A stretch of 64,000 nt of DNA from Arthrobacter gandavensis (lineage in GTDB: Bacteria; Actinomycetota; Actinomycetes; Actinomycetales; Micrococcaceae). The notes under the pieces were generated by a model. It did not search any database. It was given only the letters and a program-made list of their open reading frames with translations, and was not told the DNA's origin. Both the position numbers and the translations under genes were made by a program. The stretch spans positions 186,001 through 250,000 of the forward strand of contig NZ_JADKYW010000003.1 of NCBI RefSeq assembly GCF_015355785.1, written 5' to 3'. Below are positions 28,468 to 36,905 of this stretch, one piece after another. Numbering within the stretch: the first letter of the stretch is position 1; every line of letters begins with the position of its first letter.

Positions 28468-28739
28468 GCGCCGTCGATTTCGGTTCCGAAGCTGCGCGCC
28501 CGGCCGCTCCGGCCGAGCCGTTCCTCCAGGTTGTCTCCGGCAACCCGACGGACGAGGAGCTGGCGGCGCTTACCGCCGTCGTTATTGGCCTGGGGGCCGC
28601 TTCCCCGGAGGCGGACCCGGCACACGGCACGTCCCCGGAGAGGGACCCGGCACGCACCCGCAGGGCGTGGACCCGGCGCCGGGCGCTGAGCCTTCAGCCT
28701 CTGCCAGGACCGGGCTCGTGGCGGCGCAGCTACCGCTGA
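28464..28739 (+). CDS. accE: Acyl-CoA carboxylase epsilon subunit
   Basis: A 91-residue protein starting with GTG that overlaps the accD stop (28464-28467). The conserved epsilon-subunit parts are [18 protein letters not shown] near residue 23 and a basic Trp-containing tail ([12 protein letters not shown], ending [11 protein letters not shown]). Epsilon subunits stabilise the alpha-beta complex in actinobacteria. The variable middle is Glu/Asp/Pro-rich. The match with mycobacterial accD5-accE5 gene order supports the call. Confidence 0.88.
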   Translation: MSAVDFGSEAARPAAPAEPFLQVVSGNPTDEELAALTAVVIGLGAASPEADPAHGTSPERDPARTRRAWTRRRALSLQPLPGPGSWRRSYR

Positions 28740-28744
28740 CACGC

Positions 28745-28757
28745 TACGCTCGGACGT
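28745..28757 (+). promoter_or_regulatory. -10 box of a likely leaderless transcript (DUF885 gene)
   Basis: TACGCT (28745-28750) fits TANNNT and ends seven bases before the GTG start at 28758. A transcript starting 6-7 bases after the box would begin at the start codon. No ribosome site precedes that codon. Confidence 0.5.
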
Positions 28758-30476
28758 GTGACTGAACAGACAACCACATCAGATAACCTGTCCAACGCCG
28801 GTTCGCGCACCCCCACTGCGATTGACGCCGTCGCCGAAGCTTTCACGCAGAATCTGCTCACGCTGGATCCGTCATTTGCCACGACGCTGGGAATTCCGGG
28901 CCACGAAACCGAGTACGCCGACTACTCGCCCGCCGGCCTTGAATCCATGGCCGAGGCAATGCGGGAGACCCTTGAGCGCCTTGAGGACCTGCAGCCGGTG
29001 GACGACGTGGACCGCGTCACCCTGGACGCCATGCGTGAGCGCCTGGGCCTGGCGCTGGAAATCCACGAATCCGGCTGGGACCTGGCTGACCTGAACAACA
29101 TCGCCTCCCCGGCGCAGGACATCCGCGCCATTTTCGACCTCATGCCCACGGACACCGTGGAAGCCTGGGAACACATCTCCGGCCGCCTGCATAACGTTCC
29201 CGACGCCGTCGCCGGGTACATCACCTCGCTGCGCCACGGCGCCGAGCAGGACCGGGTAGCTGCCCGCCGCCAGGTCAAAATCGTCATGGAGCAGGCCGCG
29301 AAGTACGCCGAAGACGGCGGATTCTTCGATTCCTTCACCTCCGGTGCCGCCCTTCCGGACGGCGCTGCGCTGCCTGAGCAGCTGCGCGCGTCCCTGAAGG
29401 AAAATTCCGACGCCGCCCGCGGAGCCTACCGCTCGCTGGTCAGCTTCCTCGAAACCGAACTGCTGCCCGCGGCACCTGAAAAGGACGCCGTCGGAGCCGA
29501 ACGCTACGCACTGTTCTCCCGCCAGTTCCTCGGCTCCGCCGTTGACCTGGAAGAGACCTACGCCTGGGGCGTGGCGGAGCTGGACCGCATCATCGCCGAA
29601 CAGGAGAAGGTCGCCGGCCAGATCAAGGAAGGCGCCTCCGTCCGCGAGGCCATGGACCTGCTCGACGCCGACCCGGAGCGCCAGCTGCACGGCACCGCCG
29701 AGCTGCAGGCCTGGATGCAGGATCTCTCCGACCGCGCGGTCAACGAGCTATCCGAGACGCACTTCGAGATCACCGGCCCCATGCGCCGGCTCGAGTGCAT
29801 GATCGCGCCTACCAACGAGGGCGGCATCTACTACACCGGCCCGTCGGAGGACTTCTCCCGCCCCGGCCGCATGTGGTGGTCCGTTCCCGAAGGCGAAGAC
29901 ACCTTCACCACGTGGAAGGAAACCACCACGGTCTACCACGAGGGCGTTCCGGGCCACCACCTGCAGATCGCAACGGCAACCGCCGCCAGTGACACCCTCA
30001 ACAGCTGGCGCCGGAACGTCTGCTGGGTTTCCGGACACGGCGAGGGCTGGGCCCTGTACGCCGAGCGGCTGATGGAGGAACTGGGCTACCTCTCCGATCC
30101 CGGAGACCGGATGGGCATGCTTGACGCCCAGCGCATGCGTGCCGCACGCGTGGTCTTCGACATCGGTGTCCATCTGGAGCTGGAGGTCCCCGAGCGCTGG
30201 GGAACCGGCACCTGGACCCCGGAAAAGGGCTACGACTTCCTGAAGCAGAACATCGCCATCTCCGAAGGCCAGCTGAACTTCGAGTTCACCCGCTACCTCG
30301 GCTGGCCGGGACAGGCACCGGCCTACAAGCTCGGCCAGCGCCTCTGGGAGCAGATCCGCGACGAAGTCCGCTCCCGCGAAGGCGACGCCTACGACGCGCG
30401 GACCTTCCACACCCGGGCCCTGCGGCTGGGCTCGGTAGGCTTGGACACCCTGCGCCGGGCACTGCTGGAAAACTAG
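28758..30476 (+). CDS. DUF885-family metallopeptidase-like protein
   Basis: A 572-residue cytoplasmic protein with a GTG start. DUF885 hallmarks are present: YHEGVPGHHLQIA with His394-Glu395 and His400, then VSGHGEGWALYAERLMEELGY, which supplies further metal ligands. The protein is mostly helical, as expected. Members are thought to be zinc peptidases or related hydrolases, but few have been tested. No signal peptide is seen. It has its own promoter and terminator, so it is a separate unit placed between accE and the later carboxylase genes. Confidence 0.9.
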   Translation: MTEQTTTSDNLSNAGSRTPTAIDAVAEAFTQNLLTLDPSFATTLGIPGHETEYADYSPAGLESMAEAMRETLERLEDLQPVDDVDRVTLDAMRERLGLALEIHESGWDLADLNNIASPAQDIRAIFDLMPTDTVEAWEHISGRLHNVPDAVAGYITSLRHGAEQDRVAARRQVKIVMEQAAKYAEDGGFFDSFTSGAALPDGAALPEQLRASLKENSDAARGAYRSLVSFLETELLPAAPEKDAVGAERYALFSRQFLGSAVDLEETYAWGVAELDRIIAEQEKVAGQIKEGASVREAMDLLDADPERQLHGTAELQAWMQDLSDRAVNELSETHFEITGPMRRLECMIAPTNEGGIYYTGPSEDFSRPGRMWWSVPEGEDTFTTWKETTTVYHEGVPGHHLQIATATAASDTLNSWRRNVCWVSGHGEGWALYAERLMEELGYLSDPGDRMGMLDAQRMRAARVVFDIGVHLELEVPERWGTGTWTPEKGYDFLKQNIAISEGQLNFEFTRYLGWPGQAPAYKLGQRLWEQIRDEVRSREGDAYDARTFHTRALRLGSVGLDTLRRALLEN

Positions 30477-30487
30477 CGCTCCACCCG

Positions 30488-30523
30488 AACGCCCGGCCGG
30501 TCCTCCGGCCGGGCGTTTCTGCT
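30488..30523 (+). terminator. Rho-independent terminator after the DUF885 gene
   Basis: A perfect 13-bp stem (AACGCCCGGCCGG with its complement) with loop TCCT, followed by TCTGCTTT. It begins 12 bases after the stop codon. Confidence 0.8.
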
Positions 30524-30706
30524 TTCCGGGCGTCGCAGCGGGCGTCCGGCAATGGGACAATCCTCACAACCGCAGCCGGGAATAGAAGCCGGCATCTGCG
30601 GCCCGGCGCCACAGAACCGGCTCCCTCCCCCGCATGCCAAGGGCACCCGCAGGCAGCGTCCGTAACATTTCGCAATCTCAAAACGGCTCTGCTAAAGAAT
30701 CACGTC

Positions 30707-30718
30707 TAGCATCGACGG
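30707..30718 (+). promoter_or_regulatory. -10 box of a likely leaderless transcript (symporter gene)
   Basis: TAGCAT (30707-30712) ends six bases before the GTG start at 30719, so the predicted transcript start coincides with the start codon. No Shine-Dalgarno sequence is present. Confidence 0.5.
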
Positions 30719-32173
30719 GTGACATCACCAAAGACCTCCCCACAGTCCCCCGCCGCAGCCGAGACCCGGCGCCGGCTTCCGCGCTGGGCCACCTCGTTTG
30801 GCCCGCAGATCATCGCAGCCCTGCTGGTCGGCCTCGGCCTGGGGCTGCTGGCCAAGAACATGGGCACCGTTGACGGTGAGCCCAACTGGCTGACCACTAC
30901 GCTGTCCACCATCGGCTCGAGCTACGTCTCGCTGCTGAAGGCCGCCGTCGTGCCCCTGATCTTCACCGCCGTCGTCAGCTCCATCGCCAACCTGCGCCAG
31001 GTCTCGAATGCCGCTCGCCTGGCCTGGCAGACGCTGCTCTGGTTCGCCATCACCGCGCTCATCGCCGTTGCTATCGGCATAGTGCTCGGGGTCGTCATGC
31101 AGCCTGGCGCAAACGCCGATGCCACCGCACCGGACGGATACGACGGCGGCACCGGCAGCTGGGTCGGCTTCCTCACCGGCCTGATCCCGGGCAACTTCCT
31201 GGGCCTCACCGCCTCCACCACGGAGACGCTCACCACCTCGCTGAACTTCAACGTGCTGCAGGTCCTGGTGATCGCGATCGCCGTCGGTATTGCTGCGCTG
31301 AAGGTGGGCAAGCCCGCCGCCCCGTTCCTGGCCCTGATCGCCTCCGCCCTGGCCGTCATCCAAAAGGTCCTGTGGTGGATCATCCGCCTGGCTCCGCTGG
31401 GTACCGTCGGCCTGATCGGCCGCGCCGTTGCCACCTACGGCTGGGACACCATCGGCTCCCTGGGCACGTTCACCCTGGCCGTCTACGTGGGCCTGGCCAT
31501 CGTCCTGTTCGTGGTGTACCCGGTGCTGATCAAGTTCCACGGCCTCTCGGTCCGCCAATGGTTCTCCGGCGCCTGGCCCGCCATCCAGCTGGCCTTCGTC
31601 TCCCGCTCCTCCGTGGGCACGCTCCCGCTGACCCAGCGCGTGACCGAGCGCAACCTCGGTGTGCCCCGGGCGTACGCATCCTTCGCCGTACCGCTGGGTG
31701 CCACCACCAAGATGGACGGCTGCGCCGCGATCTACCCGGCGATTTCCGCGATCTTCGTGGCGCAGTTCTTCGGCATTGACCTCAGCATCGGCCAGTACCT
31801 GCTTATCGCTGTCGTCGCCGTCCTGGGCTCCGCGGCAACTGCCGGAACCACCGGCGCCGTCGTGATGCTGACCCTGACTCTCTCCACCTTGGGACTGCCG
31901 CTCGAAGGCGTGGCCCTGCTGCTCGCCGTCGACCCCATCCTGGACATGGGCCGCACCGCCGTGAACGTTGCCGGACAGACCGTGGTCCCGACCATCGTAG
32001 CCAAGCGCAACGGAATGCTGGAGCCGGAGCTCTACGACGCAGAGCGCAACGGTGATCCCTTTGCCGACGATTCGGTGGAATCGGACACACCTGAGACGGA
32101 TTCGGCAGAACTTCCGTCACAGGAGAGCACATCCGCTTCATCCGCTACCGTGGAGCCGGCGAACAGAGGGTAA
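30719..32173 (+). CDS. Dicarboxylate/amino acid:cation symporter (DAACS family)
   Basis: A 484-residue transporter with a GTG start. It has the DAACS fold: about eight membrane helices plus two hairpins. Recognisable parts are FGPQIIAALLVGLGLGLLA (helix 1), SRSSVGTLPLTQRV (Ser-rich hairpin 1), PLGATTKMDGCAAIYP and GTTGAVVMLTLTLSTLGLPLEGVALLLAVDPILDMGRTAVNV (helix 8, binding site Asp/Arg). It likely imports C4-dicarboxylates or acidic amino acids with H+ or Na+. The C-terminal ~60 residues are acidic and disordered. It stands alone between two terminators. Confidence 0.92.
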   Translation: MTSPKTSPQSPAAAETRRRLPRWATSFGPQIIAALLVGLGLGLLAKNMGTVDGEPNWLTTTLSTIGSSYVSLLKAAVVPLIFTAVVSSIANLRQVSNAARLAWQTLLWFAITALIAVAIGIVLGVVMQPGANADATAPDGYDGGTGSWVGFLTGLIPGNFLGLTASTTETLTTSLNFNVLQVLVIAIAVGIAALKVGKPAAPFLALIASALAVIQKVLWWIIRLAPLGTVGLIGRAVATYGWDTIGSLGTFTLAVYVGLAIVLFVVYPVLIKFHGLSVRQWFSGAWPAIQLAFVSRSSVGTLPLTQRVTERNLGVPRAYASFAVPLGATTKMDGCAAIYPAISAIFVAQFFGIDLSIGQYLLIAVVAVLGSAATAGTTGAVVMLTLTLSTLGLPLEGVALLLAVDPILDMGRTAVNVAGQTVVPTIVAKRNGMLEPELYDAERNGDPFADDSVESDTPETDSAELPSQESTSASSATVEPANRG

Positions 32174-32198
32174 GGTTTTCCTGCTCGCACTTATCTGA

Positions 32199-32238
32199 GA
32201 ACGGCCGTCCCACTGCGGGGACGGCCGTTCTTCGTTTT
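32199..32238 (+). terminator. Rho-independent terminator after the symporter gene
   Basis: A perfect 13-bp stem (GAACGGCCGTCCC and its complement), loop ACTGCG, then TTCGTTTT. It lies 26 bases after the stop. Confidence 0.88.
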
Positions 32239-32259
32239 AGCGGCGATCCTGCCGAGCAC

Positions 32260-32272
32260 TAGGCTTGGGGGC
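32260..32272 (+). promoter_or_regulatory. -10 box of a likely leaderless transcript (maf)
   Basis: TAGGCT (32260-32265) ends seven bases before the GTG start at 32273. The spacer TGGGGGC is G-rich, so a very short leader with weak ribosome contact cannot be excluded. Confidence 0.45.
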
Positions 32273-32896
32273 GTGACTGAACTAATTCTTGCCTCCGCGT
32301 CCCCGGCCCGCACCAAGCTCCTGGCAAACGCCGGCATTGCCCACCGCGTGCTGGTTTCCGACGTCGACGAGGACGCGGTGACCGCCCGCTACGGACTCAC
32401 CGACCCGCAAGACACCGCGCTCCTGCTGGCCCGGACCAAGGCCGAAGCCGTGGCGTCGCTGCCCGAGTCCGAGGGTGCCCTGGTTCTCGGCTGTGACTCG
32501 GTGTTCGAGTTCCAGGGCGAGGCGCACGGCAAGCCATGGGAGCCCGACGTCGCCCGCGAACGGATCCGCCGGATGAGCGGAAACGCCGGGGTGCTTCATA
32601 CCGGCCACTGGCTGGTTGACTGCCGCGCCACCGACGAGGACGGCTCCGGCGCAACCCTCGGTGCTGTCAGCTCCGCCGAGGTGCACTTCGCGAAGCTGCT
32701 TGATGACGAGATCGAGGCCTACGTCGCCACCGGCGAACCGCTGCAGGTCGCCGGTTCCTTCACCATCGACTCCCTGGGCGGTGCCTTCATCGAGAAGGTC
32801 GTCGGGGATCCGCATGCCGTGGTTGGCCTCTCTGTTTCCACGCTGCGCCACCTGCTGGCCAGTGCCGGTGTTGGTGTGACCTCGCTCTGGAGGTAG
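32273..32896 (+). CDS. maf: Maf-family nucleoside triphosphate pyrophosphatase
   Basis: A 207-residue house-cleaning pyrophosphatase that hydrolyses non-canonical or excess NTPs to NMPs. Family motifs are LILASASPARTKLLANAG at the N-terminus, SDVDED, the central LGCDSVFEFQGE (catalytic Asp region), KPWEPDVARERIRRMSG, and FTIDSLGGAFIEKVVGDPHAVVGL near the C-terminus. Length is normal. Its place between accE and accA is the same as in mycobacteria as I recall, apart from inserted genes. Confidence 0.93.
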   Translation: MTELILASASPARTKLLANAGIAHRVLVSDVDEDAVTARYGLTDPQDTALLLARTKAEAVASLPESEGALVLGCDSVFEFQGEAHGKPWEPDVARERIRRMSGNAGVLHTGHWLVDCRATDEDGSGATLGAVSSAEVHFAKLLDDEIEAYVATGEPLQVAGSFTIDSLGGAFIEKVVGDPHAVVGLSVSTLRHLLASAGVGVTSLWR

Positions 32897-33098
32897 GTTT
32901 CTGGGCTCGGCGGGGCGGGCTGGTGCCGGCGGGGTCCGAGGCTGTGGGCTGCTGGGGCCGGCGGGCCGCTCTGGGCTCGCGGTGAGAAGGTGAGAGGGGC
33001 AGCTCCGGGCCGCGAGGCGCGGGCGATGCTTCAGTCCGCTCGGTGACCCGGTGTTCGCAAGGCGGACCTTGTATCACCAGGTCATGCCCTGCGACTCG

Positions 33099-33240
33099 TC
33101 CTCTGTCGCAATATCGCTGCTCAGCCTCACCGCCCCGCGTCCTCTGTCGCAATAACGCTGCTTCATCCCCTCTAAGGGACGGCTACGCGACACAGGATTT
33201 CGCAACGCCTTCCAGAACGACGTTATTGCAACACTAAACG
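33099..33240. repeat. Palindromic repeat array A (two forward, two inverted copies)
   Basis: This fills most of the 361-bp spacer between the convergent maf and DUF559 genes. Forward copies start at 33099 (TCCTCTGTCGCAATATCG) and 33140 (TCCTCTGTCGCAATAACG). Inverted copies are CGCGACACAGGA at 33186-33197 and CGTTATTGCAACACTAAA at 33221-33238. A further weak inverted copy may lie near 33069-33081. The bases from 32897 to ~33060 are G/C-rich with nothing I can identify. The unit is the same as in the arrays near 36.5 and 60.4 kb. Confidence 0.8.
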
Positions 33241-33257
33241 CCTTAGGCCGCCGAGAG

Positions 33258-34205
33258 TCACCCACCCGGAGCCCAACCCCCCAGCTTCAGTCCACGCGCA
33301 ACCTTCCCAGCTACCCATCCAGCACCCCGCCGCATATCCAGGGCAGAGACCTTCACCTGGTGCCAGCCCAGCTCGCGCACCAGCAGGTCACGGTTGTGGT
33401 CCCGGAGCTGCTGCTCGCGGGTCAAATGGTGTTCGCCGTCGTACTCCACACAGGTGCGGAACTCGGGACACCCAAGATCGCACCACACCACCGGCCGTCC
33501 CGCACTGTCCAACAGCGGAAGGTTCGGACCGAATTCCGGCAGCCCGGCGTCGTGCAGCAACAACCTCAGGCGTGTCTCCGGCACGGAGTCCACGCCCACC
33601 CGCGCCAGGTCCACCGCGTCGCGAGCAGTCCGGATACCCGGAACCCAGCGGATGCCATGCACGTAACTGCGCAAAGCAGCCAACTGCACCACGGCCCGTC
33701 GCGCCTGCCCGTAGCTCCGCTCATGCTCGCTAACCAGCCAGTCACCTGCGGCCACCAAATCCGGCAACGGCAGCATACCGGCGAGATCTACAAAGGTCCG
33801 TGCCGGAGAGGTAGCCCGGATGCCCACCGATGGACGGACAACGTCTACCTCCGTCAATTTCAACCGGTGGCACCGGACGTGCCGTCGGTTCGTGACAGAA
33901 GCATTCGGCTCGCGCGCCAGATGCAGCACCGCCTCATGCCGGTACGACCCCGGCAGTGGAATCCCGTGCAGCCGCGCGGCCGTCGTATGGCTCAGGACCG
34001 CATCCGGCAGCAGGTCCAGGTACGGGCGCACCCGAACGGCCAAGTCCCCCGCGCTGCCGTCGGGTAACCGCGGAACCCGGATGCCCCGGGAAGGAATCCG
34101 CAGATCGGAGGCCCGGAGCCGACCCTCGGTGAGCCCCGCCTGCAGCGCGTCAGCAGCAAGGAACGGGTTCGAGAACGACGGCGGAAGCGGCTTAGGCGTA
34201 CGCAT
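33258..34205 (-). CDS. DUF559-type nuclease-like protein
   Basis: A 315-residue protein. The N-terminal half (VLSHTTAARLHGIPLP, LTEVDVVRPSVGIRATSPARTFVDLAGML) resembles the AbiEi-like region found with this family. The C-terminal ~110 residues look like a Vsr/DUF559 PD-(D/E)XK fold: PETRLRLLLHDAGLPEF, then VVWCDLGCPEFRTCVEYDGEHH with the acidic pair, and ELGWHQVKVSA. Such proteins are common and multi-copy in Micrococcaceae, with unknown function. The gene is inserted between maf and accA compared with mycobacteria, and its 3' end abuts repeat array A. The nuclease call is by motif shape only. Confidence 0.75.
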   Translation of the reverse strand: MRTPKPLPPSFSNPFLAADALQAGLTEGRLRASDLRIPSRGIRVPRLPDGSAGDLAVRVRPYLDLLPDAVLSHTTAARLHGIPLPGSYRHEAVLHLAREPNASVTNRRHVRCHRLKLTEVDVVRPSVGIRATSPARTFVDLAGMLPLPDLVAAGDWLVSEHERSYGQARRAVVQLAALRSYVHGIRWVPGIRTARDAVDLARVGVDSVPETRLRLLLHDAGLPEFGPNLPLLDSAGRPVVWCDLGCPEFRTCVEYDGEHHLTREQQLRDHNRDLLVRELGWHQVKVSALDMRRGAGWVAGKVARGLKLGGWAPGG

Positions 34206-34397
34206 CCACCAGTTCTACCCGCGGTTCAGCGTGGCTGCCGCAGTTATCCACAGATCCGCACGAGTCCCGCTTTGCAACACCCTTTGTAGGGTCCCCACAA
34301 CTAAAGGCGGCGCCCCACGCAGAAAGAGCACGGTTTATAGCGGGACACCACAAAATCGCGCTACGCTCCCAAGAGATCAAAGGAGCCAGTGCATTTC

Positions 34398-36182
34398 ATG
34401 AGCCAGAACACCCCCGCCCCGCTGGGCAAGGTCCTGATTGCCAACCGCGGCGAGATCGCCGTCCGGATCATCCGGGCCGCCCGCGACGAAGGTATCGGCA
34501 CAGTCGCCGTCTACGCGGACCCGGACAGGGACGCACTCCACGTCCGGCTGGCCGACGAAGCCTACGCCCTTGGCGGCAGCACCGCCGCCGATTCCTACCT
34601 CGACATGGACAAGGTCCTGGCCGCCGCGGCGCGTGCCGGGGCCGACGCCGTTCACCCGGGGTATGGCTTCCTCTCCGAGAACGCCGAGTTCGCCCGCCGC
34701 GTGATCGGCGCCGGACTCACCTGGATCGGCCCCTCCCCCGACGCCATCGAACAGCTTGGCGACAAAGTCCGTGCCCGCCACCTGGCCGCGAAGGTCGGTG
34801 CTCCGCTGGTTCCGGGCACCTCGGATCCGGTGTCCAGCGCCGACGAAGTCCTGGCGTTCGCCTCCGAACACGGCCTGCCTGTTGCCATCAAGGCGGCGTT
34901 CGGCGGTGGTGGACGCGGCATCAAGGTTGCCCGCACGCTCGAAGAAATCCCCGAACTCTACGACTCGGCCGTCCGCGAAGCCACCGCGGCGTTCGGACGC
35001 GGCGAGTGCTTCATCGAGCGGTTCCTGGACTCCCCCCGCCACGTTGAGACCCAGTGCCTGGCAGACGCGCACGGCAACGTCGTCGTCGTTTCAACCCGCG
35101 ACTGCTCGCTCCAGCGCCGAAACCAGAAGCTTGTTGAAGAAGCTCCCGCTCCCTTCCTGACCGAGGACCAGACCCGCAGGCTCTACGAATCCTCCAAGGC
35201 CCTGCTGCGCGAAGCCGGCTACCAGGGGGCCGGAACCTGCGAGTTCCTGGTCGGCACCGACGGCACCATCTCCTTCCTCGAGGTGAACACCCGGCTTCAG
35301 GTGGAGCACCCGGTCTCCGAGGAAGTCACCGGCCTGGATCTGGTCCGCGAGCAGTTCCGGATTGCCCGCGGCGAAGAGCTCGGCTACACCGACCCCGAGA
35401 TCCGCGGCCACTCCATCGAGTTCCGCATCAACGGCGAGGACGCCGGACGCGGGTTCATTCCCTCCCCCGGCACCGTCGACACCCTGCGCCTGCCCACCGG
35501 CCCCGGAGTGCGCGTCGACTCCGGCATCGAAGCGGGTGAAACCGTCGGCGGAAACTTCGACTCGATGCTTGCCAAGCTGATCGTCACCGGCGCCACCCGC
35601 ACCCAGGCGCTCCAGCGGGCCCGGCGTGCGCTGCAGGAGTTCGAAATCTCCGGCCTGCCGACCGTGCTTCCCTTCCACGCCGCCGTCGTCGCGGATCCCG
35701 CCTTCGCCCCGGAGCAGGGCCCGTTCAGCGTTCACACCCGCTGGATTGAAACCGAATTCAACAACACGATCGCACCGTTCAGCGGCGAACCGGCAAACGG
35801 GAACGACGACGACGCCTCCCGCCAGCGCCTCACCGTTGAGGTGGGCGGCAAGCGCCTTGAGGTCGTCCTGCCCGCCGGGATGGCCCAGCTGGCCGGCCGC
35901 GGCGGCGCAGCCTCCAACGGCAAGCAGCGCAAGGGCCGCTCACGCTCCGCCACGGCGGCAGCTACCGGCAATGACCTCACTTCCCCCATGCAGGGAACCA
36001 TCGTGAAGGTGGCCGTCGAGGACGGTGCCCAGGTTGCCGAGGGCGACCTGATCGTGGTCCTCGAAGCGATGAAGATGGAACAGCCGCTCACCGCGCACAA
36101 AGCAGGCACGGTCAGCGGCCTTTCTTCGGCCGTAGGAGCAACGGTGACCGCCGGTGCAGTGATTGCGACCATCCTGGACTAG
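34398..36182 (+). CDS. accA: Acyl-CoA carboxylase alpha subunit (biotin carboxylase + biotin carrier)
   Basis: A 594-residue bifunctional subunit. I prefer the ATG at 34398; a GTG three codons earlier (34389) lies only three bases from AGGAG. The biotin carboxylase part starts [20 protein letters not shown] and has [14 protein letters not shown], the glycine-rich lid [15 protein letters not shown] and [20 protein letters not shown]. The C-terminal carrier domain has EAMKMEQPL with biotin on Lys559. It works with accD and accE, and is biotinylated by BirA. All key residues are present. It matches AccA3-type proteins of mycobacteria. Confidence 0.95.
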   Translation: MSQNTPAPLGKVLIANRGEIAVRIIRAARDEGIGTVAVYADPDRDALHVRLADEAYALGGSTAADSYLDMDKVLAAAARAGADAVHPGYGFLSENAEFARRVIGAGLTWIGPSPDAIEQLGDKVRARHLAAKVGAPLVPGTSDPVSSADEVLAFASEHGLPVAIKAAFGGGGRGIKVARTLEEIPELYDSAVREATAAFGRGECFIERFLDSPRHVETQCLADAHGNVVVVSTRDCSLQRRNQKLVEEAPAPFLTEDQTRRLYESSKALLREAGYQGAGTCEFLVGTDGTISFLEVNTRLQVEHPVSEEVTGLDLVREQFRIARGEELGYTDPEIRGHSIEFRINGEDAGRGFIPSPGTVDTLRLPTGPGVRVDSGIEAGETVGGNFDSMLAKLIVTGATRTQALQRARRALQEFEISGLPTVLPFHAAVVADPAFAPEQGPFSVHTRWIETEFNNTIAPFSGEPANGNDDDASRQRLTVEVGGKRLEVVLPAGMAQLAGRGGAASNGKQRKGRSRSATAAATGNDLTSPMQGTIVKVAVEDGAQVAEGDLIVVLEAMKMEQPLTAHKAGTVSGLSSAVGATVTAGAVIATILD

Positions 36183-36214
36183 GTCCGGTCAGTTCTTCGG
36201 TCCTCGGTTCTGCG

Positions 36215-36247
36215 GGGCCGCTGCCCACTGCGGGCGGCGGCCCTGTC
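36215..36247 (+). terminator. Likely terminator after accA
   Basis: A 12-bp stem GGGCCGCTGCCC / GGGCGGCGGCCC with one G-U wobble and loop ACTGC, 32 bases after the stop. The U-tract is weak (TGTCTGC). Confidence 0.5.
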
Positions 36248-36261
36248 TGCATTCCCGGGCA

Positions 36262-36301
36262 GGTTCCCACTGGGGTTTGACGGTTCCCACTGGGGTTTGA
36301 C
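36262..36301. repeat. 20-bp perfect tandem repeat, two copies
   Basis: GGTTCCCACTGGGGTTTGAC occurs twice with no gap (36262-36281, 36282-36301). It lies in the non-coding spacer after accA. Confidence 0.85.
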
Positions 36302-36323
36302 GGGGTTTGGGTCCTCGTAAGCG

Positions 36324-36390
36324 TCCGGCACGAGCGGTTACCGCCGGGTTTGGGCGGGCGACGGCTCCGGCACGAGCAGTTACCGCCGGG
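36324..36390. repeat. Pair of 25-bp near-identical direct repeats
   Basis: Copies at 36324-36348 and 36366-36390 differ at one base and begin 42 bp apart. Each holds the short dyad GCGG-TTA-CCGC or its variant. Function unknown; it is part of the repeat-rich spacer 36183-36905. Confidence 0.75.
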
Positions 36391-36456
36391 GCCTCTGCCC
36401 ATTGTCGGCGCCATCGACCCGGGCACGGCTTCTACCCTGCGGGCCATCGGACATCA

Positions 36457-36597
36457 TCCTGTGTCGCGATAACGTCCTTCCGGAACACCCCGCGTCATCC
36501 TGTGCTGCAATAACGTCCCTCTGCGTGCTTCATTGGAACGTTATTGCAGCAGAAGATTCCAGATGTGGGTCCTAGACCACGTTATTGCGACACAGGA
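36457..36597. repeat. Palindromic repeat array B (nested inverted pairs)
   Basis: Forward copies are TCCTGTGTCGCGATAACG (36457-36474) and TCCTGTGCTGCAATAACG (36498-36515). Inverted copies are CGTTATTGCAGCAGAAGA (36539-36556) and CGTTATTGCGACACAGGA (36580-36597). The outer pair is complementary over 18 bases with one mismatch, the inner pair over 11 perfect bases (CTGCAATAACG), giving a nested hairpin or cruciform. It lies between the convergent accA and MHS transporter genes. Confidence 0.88.
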
Positions 36598-36681
36598 CGT
36601 ACACCGGCTGACCCGGGCAGAACTGACGTGTCGCTTCCGGTCTCGCCGCACCCCGAGGCGTCACTTCTGCCGCGCTGCCCA

Positions 36682-36818
36682 GCCCACGCAACCCACCCGC
36701 ACACCACGCACCAGCCAACGCACCAGGCGGACCGCAACGCACCACGCGCACACCACGCCCCAGCCCATGCACCACCCGCACACCAAGCTCCCCGCCCACG
36801 CAACCCACCCGCACACCA
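36682..36818. repeat. C/A-rich, T-poor imperfect direct repeats
   Basis: A 25-bp unit starting GCCCACGCAACCCACCCGCA is repeated exactly at 36682-36706 and 36794-36818, with a diverged copy at 36763-36786. The stretch is strongly strand-asymmetric: mostly C and A, almost no T. Short Pro/His-rich reading frames cross it, but they lack ribosome sites and look non-coding. Confidence 0.75.
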
Positions 36819-36854
36819 AGCGCCGGCACCACACAACTAGCCCGCCAACAGCAA

Positions 36855-36884
36855 GAGGCCCGGATCCACTCGGATCCGGGCCTC
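36855..36884 (-). terminator. Terminator of the MHS transporter gene
   Basis: A perfect 13-bp stem (GAGGCCCGGATCC and its complement) with a 4-base loop, starting 21 bases after the transporter stop. On the minus strand it is followed by TTGCTGTT. Confidence 0.72.
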
Positions 36885-36905
36885 TCCGCGTTCCAGCGGG
36901 GCGAA

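Noticed and set aside
36544-36840. 98-codon Pro/His-rich open frame
   Set aside because: It runs through array B and the C/A-rich repeats, with no ribosome site; composition follows from the repeat.
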